From: a virus
Strand: one strand, 5' to 3'
IMG/VR virus record: IMGVR_UViG_3300045922_000286
Location: 1 to 41,062 of that record
Length of the DNA stretch: 41,062 nucleotides
Below the pieces are notes generated by a model. It worked only from the letters and a program-made list of their open reading frames with translations. It did no database searches and was not told where the DNA came from. The position numbers and the translations under genes are program-made. Shown piece by piece: positions 1 through 6,338 of this stretch (positions within the stretch are counted from its first letter, which is position 1; every line of letters starts with the position of its first letter).

Positions 1-16
1 GCGTGTGCGCGCCATT

Positions 17-33
17 CCCCCCCCCCCCCCCCC
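17..33. repeat. Homopolymer tract of 17 C residues
   Basis: An uninterrupted run of C lies 17 nt upstream of the GTG start of the first early gene. It is seen directly. It could be a slippage-prone spacer between promoter and RBS, or an assembly artefact at a contig end. A GTG at 3 is in frame with the gene at 51, so a change in tract length would move that upstream start in or out of frame. Confidence 0.8.
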
Positions 34-50
34 ATCAGCAGGAGAGCAAA

Positions 51-662
51 GTGTCTGAGATTTTCCCGACGAACGTAAGCAATGAGACGTGGCTGCAATT
101 CGTCCGCGAAGCCGCGGCGACGCGGCGCGAGATCGAAGAGGCGACCGGCCGGCATCGCGCCGTGATGAAGCGCGCCAAGGCGGCGGGCTGCAATCCGAAG
201 GTCATCGCCGCGGCGATCACCGCGAAGAAGCAGGACCCGGCCGTGATCGTCTCCGAGGTCCGCGATTCGGTGCGCGTGCTCAACCTCGTGGGCATCGAAC
301 TGGACAGCGGGTCGATCTTCGGCTCGTGGCAGCCGGAGATCACGCAGAAGGCGGCGGAGGAATTCGATCTGCACGTCGCCGAGGAACGCGGGTACGGCGC
401 CGGCAAGGGCGGCGGCGACCGCGATGCGAACCCCTACGAACCGGGCTCGCCGTTCCATGCCGCGTATGACAAGGGCTGGATCGCGGGCCAGCGCGCCATC
501 GCCGAGCAGATGGGTCCGGACAAGAAGCCCGTCGCGGCGAGCCGGGCCCGCCCCGCGCGCACCGAGGCTGGCAAGGACGCGCCGGCCGCGGCGACCAAGC
601 GCCCGCGTGGGCGCCCGCGCAAGGACGGCCAGCCGGCCGGCTCCACCCCGGCGACGCACTGA
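51..662 (+). CDS. RMF-like domain protein with C-terminal AT-hook
   Basis: A 203-residue protein. The GTG at 51 is chosen because AGGAG lies at 40-44; an upstream in-frame GTG at 3 would encode a run of prolines from the C tract. Residues about 10-85 form a charged helical region reminiscent of small alphaproteobacterial nucleoid proteins. Residues 113-149 hold the GYGAG...NPYEPGS...GW pattern of ribosome modulation factor-like domains found in many phage proteins. Residues 183-191 (KRPRGRPRK) are a textbook AT-hook, a minor-groove DNA-binding motif. It is first in the early operon, next to the RuvC-like gene. Inference: an early nucleic-acid-binding protein acting on host ribosomes or DNA. 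The family match is by pattern only. Confidence 0.75.
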   Translation: MSEIFPTNVSNETWLQFVREAAATRREIEEATGRHRAVMKRAKAAGCNPKVIAAAITAKKQDPAVIVSEVRDSVRVLNLVGIELDSGSIFGSWQPEITQKAAEEFDLHVAEERGYGAGKGGGDRDANPYEPGSPFHAAYDKGWIAGQRAIAEQMGPDKKPVAASRARPARTEAGKDAPAAATKRPRGRPRKDGQPAGSTPATH

Positions 663-671
663 GCGCCGACC

Positions 672-1151
672 GTGGCGCGCGTCCTTCTCGCCCTCGACCT
701 CTCGACGCAAGTCGGGTGGGCGGTCGGCCCCATCGGTGGCCGGGCCACGATGTTCGGCACATGGGTCTTGCCGCAGATCGGCGGGGAGGGCGCGCGCTTC
801 GCGTCCTTCGAGAACGTCCTGGCGGATTGCATCGCCGTCCACGATCCGGCGGTGATGGCGGTCGAGGCGCCGTTGCCGTTGCCAGCCATAAACAATCGCG
901 AGGTCGCCTTTCAGCAACTCGGGCTGCGGGCGATGGCTTTGTCGGAAGCCTATCGCGCGTCGGCGTCGGTTCACGAGTCTGACGCCTACTCCGTGCGGCG
1001 CGAAGTCCTCGGGACCGGGCGCTTCGCGAAGGGGCATGTCAAGCGCGCCGTCACGGAGTGGGCGAAGCGCGAGGGCTATGACGCGCCGGATCACAACGCG
1101 GCCGACGCCCTCGTGCTGTGGACCTATTACGCGCGGCGCCTCGGCCGGTGA
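672..1151 (+). CDS. RuvC-like Holliday junction resolvase
   Basis: A 159-residue protein with the RuvC/RNase H-fold layout. An N-terminal LALDLSTQVGWA strand carries Asp9, VEAP carries Glu65, and a C-terminal DHNAADAL helix carries Asp140 and Asp145, matching the acidic metal-binding residues of RuvC. Length is close to bacterial RuvC (about 170). It starts with GTG 9 nt after the stop of the upstream gene and has no strong RBS of its own, so translation is probably coupled. Phage members of this group cut branched DNA before packaging or during recombination. It would act with the RecT system encoded at the other end of the window. Confidence 0.8.
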   Translation: MARVLLALDLSTQVGWAVGPIGGRATMFGTWVLPQIGGEGARFASFENVLADCIAVHDPAVMAVEAPLPLPAINNREVAFQQLGLRAMALSEAYRASASVHESDAYSVRREVLGTGRFAKGHVKRAVTEWAKREGYDAPDHNAADALVLWTYYARRLGR

Positions 1152-1252
1152 TCCGGCGCCGCTCGGGGGGGGCGTGACGAGCCTTGCCACGAGCCCGGCG
1201 CCCGTAGCAAGGTGGGCCCTCCCGGCGCGCCCCTCGGGCCGCCCCGCATCAC

Positions 1253-1260
1253 GGAGAACC
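1253..1260 (+). promoter_or_regulatory. GGAGAACC extended RBS motif
   Basis: Exact copy, 4 nt before the ATG of a 17-codon leader ORF at 1265, whose stop overlaps the start of the replication gene. Confidence 0.75.
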
Positions 1261-1264
1261 GCGC

Positions 1265-1318
1265 ATGCCCGACCCCTCGTCTTCCACGATCTATGGCGCC
1301 GCGGGCGTCGCCGCATGA
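1265..1318 (+). CDS. 17-codon leader peptide coupled to the replication gene
   Basis: A short ORF (MPDPSSSTIYGAAGVAA) that starts 4 nt after an exact GGAGAACC motif. Its TGA (1316-1318) overlaps the ATG (1315-1317) of the DUF1376 gene. The replication gene has no strong RBS of its own, so the good ribosome site seems to belong to this leader. Inference: translational coupling that sets the level of the replication protein. It shares a 13-nt stretch (ATCTATGGCGCCG) with another tiny ORF at 7685-7747 that also follows the motif. Translation cannot be proved from sequence. Confidence 0.45.
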   Translation: MPDPSSSTIYGAAGVAA

Positions 1319-2361
1319 GCGCGCGGGACCACTATATGCGCCTCTATTGGGGCGACTATCTCCGCGACACGACGGACCTCACGGCAACCGAGCATGGCGC
1401 GTATCTGCTCCTGATCGGATCGCTATGGAGCCGTGGCACGCTTCCCTTCGACGAGCGCATCCTCCGGACGATTGCGCGCTGCACGGCGAAGCAATGGAAG
1501 TCGGTCTGGCCGCGCATCGCCGGGTTCTTCGTGATCCACGATGGCGCGATCTCGCAGCCCCGCGTGGATCGCGAACGGCAAGCGGCGGGGTTGGGGAGGA
1601 AGGCCGGGCCGGGCCGGCCGAAGGCGCAACGAGCGCCGGCCGAGCCCCCCGACGAGGCGGCCACGCCCTCCGGAGGGCTCCCGGCGGCGCCCTCTAGAGG
1701 GCTCCCCGGGGAATCCTCACCCCCCACGCAACCCTTTGAAAAAGGCCGAAAGGCCGAAAACAATAACCAGAACCATATCCAGAACCATAAAGAGGTAGAG
1801 AATGTGAGTAGGGGATCTCTCTTCCCTCCACAGTCTCACTCTCGCGCGCGTGCGCGCGCGGCGTCCGAGCCGGAGCCAAGCCTTTTCGGCGAGGCATCGA
1901 CGAGCCCCGAGCCCCAAGCGCGGGAGGCTCCGCCATCCCCTCCGCCCGATGCTCCGCCCCCCGAGCCCGCCGGCAATGTCGTCGCCTTCGCCCCACGAGC
2001 GGTCGCGCTTCGCGAGCCGGCCGGCTTCAACGAATTCTGGAAAATCTACCCGCGCAAGACCTCGAAGGGCGCGGCGCGCACGGCTTGGGAGCGGGCCGTC
2101 CGCAAGGTGACGGCGGGGGAGATCATCGGCGCGCTGCGGGATCGGCTCGCGCATTTTCCGGACGAAGCCCGGTTCGTGCCGCACCCCGCGACGTGGTTGA
2201 ACCAGGAGCGATGGACCGACGAGATCGCATCGCTGCGCGCCATCCGCGAAAGCCGCCCGCCGACGCCCGCGGAGGAAATGCTGGCGGCGAGCGGCATCAC
2301 GAAGTCCGATCTCGACGAAATGTTCGGACCCGCCCCCAGGAGAACCAACCATGGCAACTGA
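1315..2361 (+). CDS. DUF1376 replication protein
   Basis: A 348-residue protein. Residues about 1-90 (YMRLYWGDYLRDT, then LTATEHGAYLLLIGSLW) are a DUF1376 domain, a winged-helix region typical of phage replication proteins that take the place of lambda O. Residues about 95-240 are low-complexity, rich in Pro, Ala and Arg, and are encoded by the origin-like repeat region. Residues about 240-310 carry a FNEFWKIYPRKTSKGAA...HPATWLNQERW domain often found at the C-terminus of such proteins. The start at 1315 overlaps the leader peptide stop (ATGA). The 3' end overlaps the next gene by 11 nt. Role in origin binding or helicase recruitment is inferred from family and position. No phage helicase, primase or polymerase gene is visible, so host enzymes are probably recruited. 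Confidence 0.75.
   Translation: MSARDHYMRLYWGDYLRDTTDLTATEHGAYLLLIGSLWSRGTLPFDERILRTIARCTAKQWKSVWPRIAGFFVIHDGAISQPRVDRERQAAGLGRKAGPGRPKAQRAPAEPPDEAATPSGGLPAAPSRGLPGESSPPTQPFEKGRKAENNNQNHIQNHKEVENVSRGSLFPPQSHSRARARAASEPEPSLFGEASTSPEPQAREAPPSPPPDAPPPEPAGNVVAFAPRAVALREPAGFNEFWKIYPRKTSKGAARTAWERAVRKVTAGEIIGALRDRLAHFPDEARFVPHPATWLNQERWTDEIASLRAIRESRPPTPAEEMLAASGITKSDLDEMFGPAPRRTNHGN
1665..1860. other. Candidate replication origin inside the replication gene
   Basis: Two 18-nt near-identical repeats (GCCCTCYRGAGGGCTCCC at 1665-1682 and 1689-1706) each contain a 14-nt perfect palindrome and lie 24 nt apart. They are followed by AAAGGCCG twice (1741-1756) and CCAGAACCATA twice (1767-1777, 1779-1789). 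The stretch 1730-1805 is clearly less GC-rich than its surroundings. An alternating purine-pyrimidine run follows near 1842-1860. Repeats plus an easily melted region inside a replication gene resemble the lambda O/ori layout. Function is inferred. Confidence 0.5.
2339..2346 (+). promoter_or_regulatory. GGAGAACC extended RBS motif
   Basis: Exact copy, 4 nt before the ATG at 2351. It lies inside the end of the DUF1376 gene and decides the start of the next gene. Confidence 0.75.
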
Positions 2362-3334
2362 CCTCTCGACGATGACTGAGCCCGGCGACGAATTGCGGCG
2401 TCTAGAAGCCCTATTCGCCGACAAAATCGACGCCCGCCGGCTGCTCGAATGGATTCGTCCACTCAATGCCGCATGCTCCCGCCCGGAGAAGGACGAGGAT
2501 GCGTTGCGCGCGCGCGTCGCGGCGATCCTCGGGCTGCTCGGCGATCTGCCCGCGGCGGCGTTCACCCTCGAGAGCGCGCGCCGCGTGCGCGCCGTGGGCT
2601 TCCCTTCGGCGACGGCGATCCGCACCGCGGTCAATCCCGCCGTCAAGGCGATGGCCGACGAGATCGCGCGGGCGAAGCGCGTCGGCGGCGGCGATGCCGA
2701 ACGGCCCCAGGGCTGGGCGGCGCGATGGGCGGCCTACTACCGCGCCCGCATGAACGGTGAGGTCGCGGCGATGCCTCCGCCCAACGAGGCGCATCTGCTC
2801 TCGCTGGTCCGGACGCAATCGCCCGCGGCCTTCGACATGATCGTCGGCGCCGCGGCGGAGGGGATGGGCAACGATGGCGGCAACGGGTGGTGGCGCGAGC
2901 GCATTCGCTCCCGCTTCGAGGATGCGGCGTCGCCGGATTTCCATCGCAACCCCACGATGCGCTGGCGCGAGGCGGAGGGGATGCTTGCCGTCCTCACGCG
3001 CCCCGACGCGCACGTGAAGCAATGGGCGGTGGATCGGCTCGTCGGCATCATGCGGCAGGCTGAGGACGAGGGGGCCGATACGAGCCAGCCCGGCACGCGC
3101 CCGCCGCTCTTCGACATGCGGCGCCCGGCTGCCGGCATCGTGAAGAAGATCGAGGCGGTGCCGTTCTCGGATCGTGGCGCCACGCAAGCCGCTCGCGAAG
3201 CCGCGCTGCCCGCCGCGTCGATCTTCGGCGATCCGGAACCGATGCCGCGCCGCGGCGCCATCAGCGCCGCCGATCTCGCCGCGGCGTATCGCATGGCCGG
3301 GCTGCGAAGCCCGCGGCCGGAGCCGGCGCCGTAG
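2351..3334 (+). CDS. Unknown protein of the replication module
   Basis: A 327-residue soluble protein I do not recognise. The start is fixed by an exact GGAGAACC motif 4 nt upstream. The N-terminus is helical (LRRLEALFADKIDARRLLEW), followed by Ala- and Arg-rich helices. A central WAARWAAYYRARM segment and RNPTMRWREAEGML stand out. No Walker motif, zinc site or membrane segment is visible. It overlaps the DUF1376 gene by 11 nt, so the two are likely co-translated and may act together, for example as a helicase loader or an initiator partner, but that is only a positional guess. Confidence 0.7.
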   Translation: MATDLSTMTEPGDELRRLEALFADKIDARRLLEWIRPLNAACSRPEKDEDALRARVAAILGLLGDLPAAAFTLESARRVRAVGFPSATAIRTAVNPAVKAMADEIARAKRVGGGDAERPQGWAARWAAYYRARMNGEVAAMPPPNEAHLLSLVRTQSPAAFDMIVGAAAEGMGNDGGNGWWRERIRSRFEDAASPDFHRNPTMRWREAEGMLAVLTRPDAHVKQWAVDRLVGIMRQAEDEGADTSQPGTRPPLFDMRRPAAGIVKKIEAVPFSDRGATQAAREAALPAASIFGDPEPMPRRGAISAADLAAAYRMAGLRSPRPEPAP

Positions 3335-3407
3335 GCGGCGCCGTGACGCTTGCGCCGCCCGCCGCGCCATGCCTCAGTGAGCCGCGGCCGCTCGCGCCGC
3401 TATGCCA

Positions 3408-3415
3408 GGAGAACC
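3408..3415 (+). promoter_or_regulatory. GGAGAACC extended RBS motif
   Basis: Exact copy, 4 nt before the ATG at 3420. It selects that start over an in-frame ATG at 3402. Confidence 0.75.
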
Positions 3416-3419
3416 GCCC

Positions 3420-3791
3420 ATGATCGTGAAATGTTGGAAGGTCCTTCGTCTCGCGCGTCCGCGCATCTTCCGCCCGAGGCCCGTCACGAGCGAGGCGGTC
3501 GCGACCGTGGTCCGCCGCCGGCCGCGTCCGGGCCGATGGGCGCTCGTCTGCGTCACGGTGGGCGCGCCCGCGGGCGGCGCCGCGATCTACGGCGGGATGG
3601 CGGCGCTGCCGGCGCTCCCCGGCGGCGCGCCAGCCGAGCCGGTGCCGGCGTGGGTGGCCGAGCGGATCGCGTCGGCCGGCGTTGCCGGGCCTGTGGACGC
3701 AGCAGCGCCCGTTGCGGTGTCCGAGCCGGCTGCGGCTGCCATCCTGCTCGTCGCCCTCGCCTTCCTCGCTCTCGCCAGGCGCAGCGCATGA
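3420..3791 (+). CDS. Small membrane protein with PEP-CTERM-like tail
   Basis: A 123-residue protein. An Arg-rich N-terminus (about residues 7-39) precedes a hydrophobic stretch (WALVCVTVGAPAGGAAIYGG). The C-terminus ends VSEPAAAAILLVALAFLALA followed by RRSA: an acidic-Pro start, one membrane segment and a basic end. This is the layout of PEP-CTERM sorting signals, but with SEP in place of PEP. I infer a small inner-membrane protein. Whether the tail is a real sorting signal is doubtful. Its stop overlaps the gcrA start by 4 nt, so it belongs to the early operon. Confidence 0.65.
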   Translation: MIVKCWKVLRLARPRIFRPRPVTSEAVATVVRRRPRPGRWALVCVTVGAPAGGAAIYGGMAALPALPGGAPAEPVPAWVAERIASAGVAGPVDAAAPVAVSEPAAAAILLVALAFLALARRSA

Positions 3792-4342
3792 GCAAGCGCA
3801 CGATTCCCACCGAGACGATCGAGAAGGCGCGCGCGCTATGGAATGAAGGCCTGCCGGCGCGCGAGATCGGCCAACGCCTCGGCCGCTCCGTGAACTCGGT
3901 GATCGGCATGGCGCACCGCAACGGCTTCCCCACGCGCGGGAGCCGGCCGCGGCCGATGACGGAAGGTGATCGCAAGCGCATCCTCGCGCTGGCCGACGCA
4001 AAGCCGGGATTCGGAATCCGCCGCCGTGTGGTGCCCAAGCAGCCGGAGCGGGATGGTCCCGCCCCGGCGTCGGGAGCGGGCGGCACGCGGCCGAGCGCCG
4101 TGGAACCCCCAACCGCGGACTCCTCTCCGGTCCATCCGCGCGTCATAGCCGCACCGCTCCCGGCGTGGATCAGCGGCGCGAAGCCGGGCTGCTCGTGGCC
4201 GATTGGCGAGCCAGGCACGCCGGGCTTCCGCTACTGCGACGAGCCGCGCGCCGTGCGCTCCTATTGCGCGGAGCATGCGGCCGTCGCTTACCGGAGCCCG
4301 ACCGAGACGGAGGCACGCCTCGTGCGGGTCCGGCGCGCATGA
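3788..4342 (+). CDS. gcrA: GcrA-family cell cycle regulator
   Basis: A 184-residue protein, similar in length to Caulobacter GcrA (about 173). Residues about 7-52 (ARALWNEGLPAREIGQRLG, then SVNSVIGMAHR) form the GcrA HTH domain. Residues about 80-125 are a Pro-rich linker. Residues about 130-170 carry the family's C-terminal signature with CSWPIGEPGTPGFRYCDEP and SYCAEHAAVAY. Host GcrA binds sigma70-RNA polymerase and activates promoters with CcrM-methylated GANTC sites. A phage copy could redirect host cell-cycle transcription or drive phage promoters. No CcrM-type methyltransferase gene is seen here, so it would depend on host methylation. The start ATG overlaps the upstream TGA. Confidence 0.85.
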   Translation: MSKRTIPTETIEKARALWNEGLPAREIGQRLGRSVNSVIGMAHRNGFPTRGSRPRPMTEGDRKRILALADAKPGFGIRRRVVPKQPERDGPAPASGAGGTRPSAVEPPTADSSPVHPRVIAAPLPAWISGAKPGCSWPIGEPGTPGFRYCDEPRAVRSYCAEHAAVAYRSPTETEARLVRVRRA

Positions 4343-4446
4343 CGGCGCGCGCGCTCCGGATGCTCTACCGCGAAGTGCCGGCGATTGATGGGTGCAAGCC
4401 CGCGTGCGGCAAGTGCTGCGGGCCGCCTGTCAGCGGGCCCGCTTAG
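4339..4446 (+). CDS. Tiny cysteine-cluster protein, possibly truncated
   Basis: A 35-residue ORF whose ATG overlaps the gcrA stop. The C-terminal half has CKPACGKCCGPP, a Cys arrangement like the N-terminal metal-binding cluster of YkgJ-family proteins, which are normally 80-250 residues. The ORF ends soon after the cluster, and its last 17 nt overlap the 3' end of the oppositely oriented HNH gene. Inference: either a real mini-protein, or the remnant of a longer gene cut short when the HNH gene arrived. Confidence 0.45.
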   Translation: MTARALRMLYREVPAIDGCKPACGKCCGPPVSGPA

Positions 4447-4837
4447 GCTTCCCGAGCCCGCCATCCAGCCTGTTGGTCTTGCCATTGTGGCAGGGCCAGC
4501 AGAGCGGTTGCAGGTTGGAGCGGGTGAGACGAAGGTCGGGCCGCTCGCGCACGGTGAAGATGTGATCCACCACCTTCGCCCGGCGCACGATCCCCTGCGC
4601 AGCGCATGCCCGGCAATTCGGCTCCGCCGCCAGGACCGCAGCGCGTAGCGCGCGCCATTGAGCATCGTAGCCGCGCTCCGTCTCGGACGGCCGGGCCGGC
4701 GCCGTCTCGGCGTAGCGCGCGCGCCATGCCGCCAGCCGGGCGCGGGCGCTCTCGTCGCGGTCTGGCGCGAACGCCGGGCGAAAGAGGGGAGGCTTGCGGT
4801 TCCGCCCCGCGCCGCCGCGCGCACCCTGGTCCGACAT
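4430..4837 (-). CDS. HNH endonuclease
   Basis: A 135-residue protein. The ATG at 4837 is chosen because GGGAGGGCGAAGGC precedes it; an in-frame ATG at 4927 would give a 165-residue form but lacks a good RBS and would overlap the promoter. The C-terminal domain has two Cys pairs and the HNH pattern (CRACAAQ, then VDHIFTVRERPDLRLT, then NLQPLCWPCHNGKT). The N-terminus is basic. It is the only minus-strand gene among the early plus-strand genes, has its own promoter, and meets the 35-codon Cys-cluster ORF tail to tail. This is typical of a free-standing mobile HNH gene. It does not neighbour the terminase. Confidence 0.8.
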   Translation of the reverse strand: MSDQGARGGAGRNRKPPLFRPAFAPDRDESARARLAAWRARYAETAPARPSETERGYDAQWRALRAAVLAAEPNCRACAAQGIVRRAKVVDHIFTVRERPDLRLTRSNLQPLCWPCHNGKTNRLDGGLGKPKRAR

Positions 4838-4898
4838 GCCTTCGCCCTCCCATCCCGGAATTCCGACTATCTGCGCGCCGCCTCGATATTGCCGTTGG

Positions 4899-4927
4899 CT
4901 CATATTGGGGACCATGCCATATATCAA
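4899..4927 (-). promoter_or_regulatory. Sigma70-type promoter for the HNH gene
   Basis: On the minus strand, TTGATA (-35, 4927-4922) and TATGAG (-10, 4904-4899) are separated by exactly 17 nt. They lie in a notably AT-richer patch of the 146-nt gap between divergent genes. Transcription would start about 4892, some 55 nt before the HNH start codon. Match quality is good for a GC-rich genome, but it is a prediction. Confidence 0.5.
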
Positions 4928-4970
4928 TGGTGTTGCGGCTCACCCCGGCGCGAAGCGCCACCGCCACCAC

Positions 4971-4978
4971 GGAGAACC
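4971..4978 (+). promoter_or_regulatory. GGAGAACC extended RBS motif
   Basis: Exact copy, 5 nt before the ATG at 4984. Confidence 0.75.
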
Positions 4979-4983
4979 AGACG

Positions 4984-5891
4984 ATGCCCCTCGACGCCCT
5001 TCCCTACGCAGACCTGATGGAGCGGCTCGGCTTCATTCCCGCCAACCACCGCGAGGCGCAGCTTTTCGCCGCGGAGACGCGCCCCGTCTACGACGAGCGC
5101 GGCCAGGAAGTCGCCGACTTCCGCCGCATCGTCCGCACCGACAACGACAAGACGCTCGAAGTGGTCGGCGCGAATTACGCCTTCGTCGATCACCGGACGC
5201 TTTTCGAGCAGTTCGAGAGAGCCATCGCGAAGTCGGGGCTGGACGCCTCCGGCATGGTCATCGGCACCGACTACGCGAACGAGGGACGGCGCGTGTTCCG
5301 CCAATACGTCTTCCCGGCGCATTGCTTCTCGGTGAAGGAGGGGGTGCCGCTCGCCTTCCGGATGATCATGCAGAACAGCCTGGACGGGTCCTCGAAAGTC
5401 TCGGGGCGCGCGGGCTTCTTCTCCTTCGTCTGCGCGAACGGCGCGATCATCGGGACGAATGTCGGAGCCTTCGCGCTGCGCCACCAGGGCGAGATCGACC
5501 TGCGCGCCGCCATCGCCGAATTGGTGGCCGGCGCGGACTACCACATCAAGCAGCAGGACCGGCTGCGGGAGTGGCCGCGGATCGGGGTGACCGACCGGAA
5601 GGCGCTCGACCTCATCAACTCGATGACGAAGGCCAGCAAGGCGCAGAAGGACCACCTCGTCCACGCCTACAACTGGGCGCGGCTGGATGACGGCCCGCAG
5701 GGTGGCGCGAACCTCTGGGCCCTGAGCGCCGTGCTGACCGCCTGGCCACCCACGGCGACGACGCCCAGGGCGGGATGGCCGGGCCGGAAGCGCGGCGCAC
5801 ATCCCTGCCGCCCTCGGTGCGCGCCATCCGGGAGGAACAGGTCGCCGAGGTGTTCGAGTGCGAGGAATGGCGGGAACTCGAAGCCGCCTGA
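4984..5891 (+). pseudogene. DUF932 phage/plasmid-like protein with apparent frameshift
   Basis: The first 254 codons (4984-5745) encode a DUF932 protein (GANYAFVDHRTLFEQFE, then VFPAHCFSVKEG, SGRAGFFSFVCANGAIIG). After LTAW near 5745 the frame turns into Arg/Pro-rich nonsense. In the +2 frame the sequence continues as THGDDAQGGMAGPEARR and ends ECEEWRELEAA at the TGA 5889-5891, which fits the usual DUF932 ending (W-x-THG). One missing base in TGGCC (5743-5747) restores the full 302-residue protein. This may be a sequencing error, a real mutation or, less likely, recoding. DUF932 proteins are widespread on phages and plasmids; their role is not settled. The start has an exact GGAGAACC motif. 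Confidence 0.75.
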
Positions 5892-5970
5892 GCCGCGGCC
5901 CCGTCCAGCCAGCCCCCGCGCCAGCAATGGCCGGGGGCGTAGGCGGTAGCGGCGCCATCCCGGGCCGCAT

Positions 5971-5978
5971 GGAGAACC
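5971..5978 (+). promoter_or_regulatory. GGAGAACC extended RBS motif
   Basis: Exact copy, 4 nt before the GTG at 5983. It shows that the motif also serves non-ATG starts. Confidence 0.75.
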
Positions 5979-5982
5979 GCCC

Positions 5983-6252
5983 GTGAAGACCTACACCTTG
6001 CGCTTCCTCGCGAAGCGCGGCGCCCCGATGGGGATCGTCGAGGAAATGGCGCGATATGATGGCGCGAGCATCACCGCCACCGAACGGGACGATGACTGCG
6101 AGCCGGAGCATGTGCGGCAGGCGACTTTCGCGGGCCGCTTCGAGCCGACCATGGCCCGGTGGGCGTCCTTCATGGTCGGCGCGAGGCTCGTGACCGCCAC
6201 CGATCCCGCCGGCATGGAAGCCGCGATGTTCCCGAAGGCGCGCGGATCGTGA
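5983..6252 (+). CDS. Small unknown protein
   Basis: An 89-residue protein starting at a GTG 4 nt after the GGAGAACC motif. It reads MKTYTLRFLAKRGAPMGIVE at the N-terminus, with an alternating beta-like pattern and no membrane segment, Cys cluster or known motif. Its TGA overlaps the next GTG start by 4 nt, making it the first of a run of four overlapping genes (to 7683). Not recognised; function unknown. Confidence 0.65.
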   Translation: MKTYTLRFLAKRGAPMGIVEEMARYDGASITATERDDDCEPEHVRQATFAGRFEPTMARWASFMVGARLVTATDPAGMEAAMFPKARGS

Positions 6253-6338
6253 GCCCGCGGGAGATCGGTCGGGCCATGATCGAAGGCGCCGCCCTCCTGG
6301 CGGCCCTCGCGGCCATCGGCTTGTGGAGCTTCGCATGA
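6249..6338 (+). CDS. 29-residue single-span membrane peptide
   Basis: Starts with GTG overlapping the upstream TGA and ends with a TGA overlapping the next ATG. After a short polar N-terminus (SPREIGRAMIEG) comes one hydrophobic span (AALLAALAAIGLWSFA). Tight coupling on both sides supports it as a real gene. Small phage membrane peptides of this kind often act on host membrane functions, but nothing specific can be said. Confidence 0.5.
   Translation: MSPREIGRAMIEGAALLAALAAIGLWSFA

Noticed and set aside
1665-1789. CRISPR-like array
   Set aside because: The repeats are too short, of several kinds and only two copies each; they fit an origin better.
5912-5938. Inverted repeat GCCCCCG/CGGGGGC as a terminator
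   Set aside because: No T-tract follows, and at this GC content such stems arise easily.
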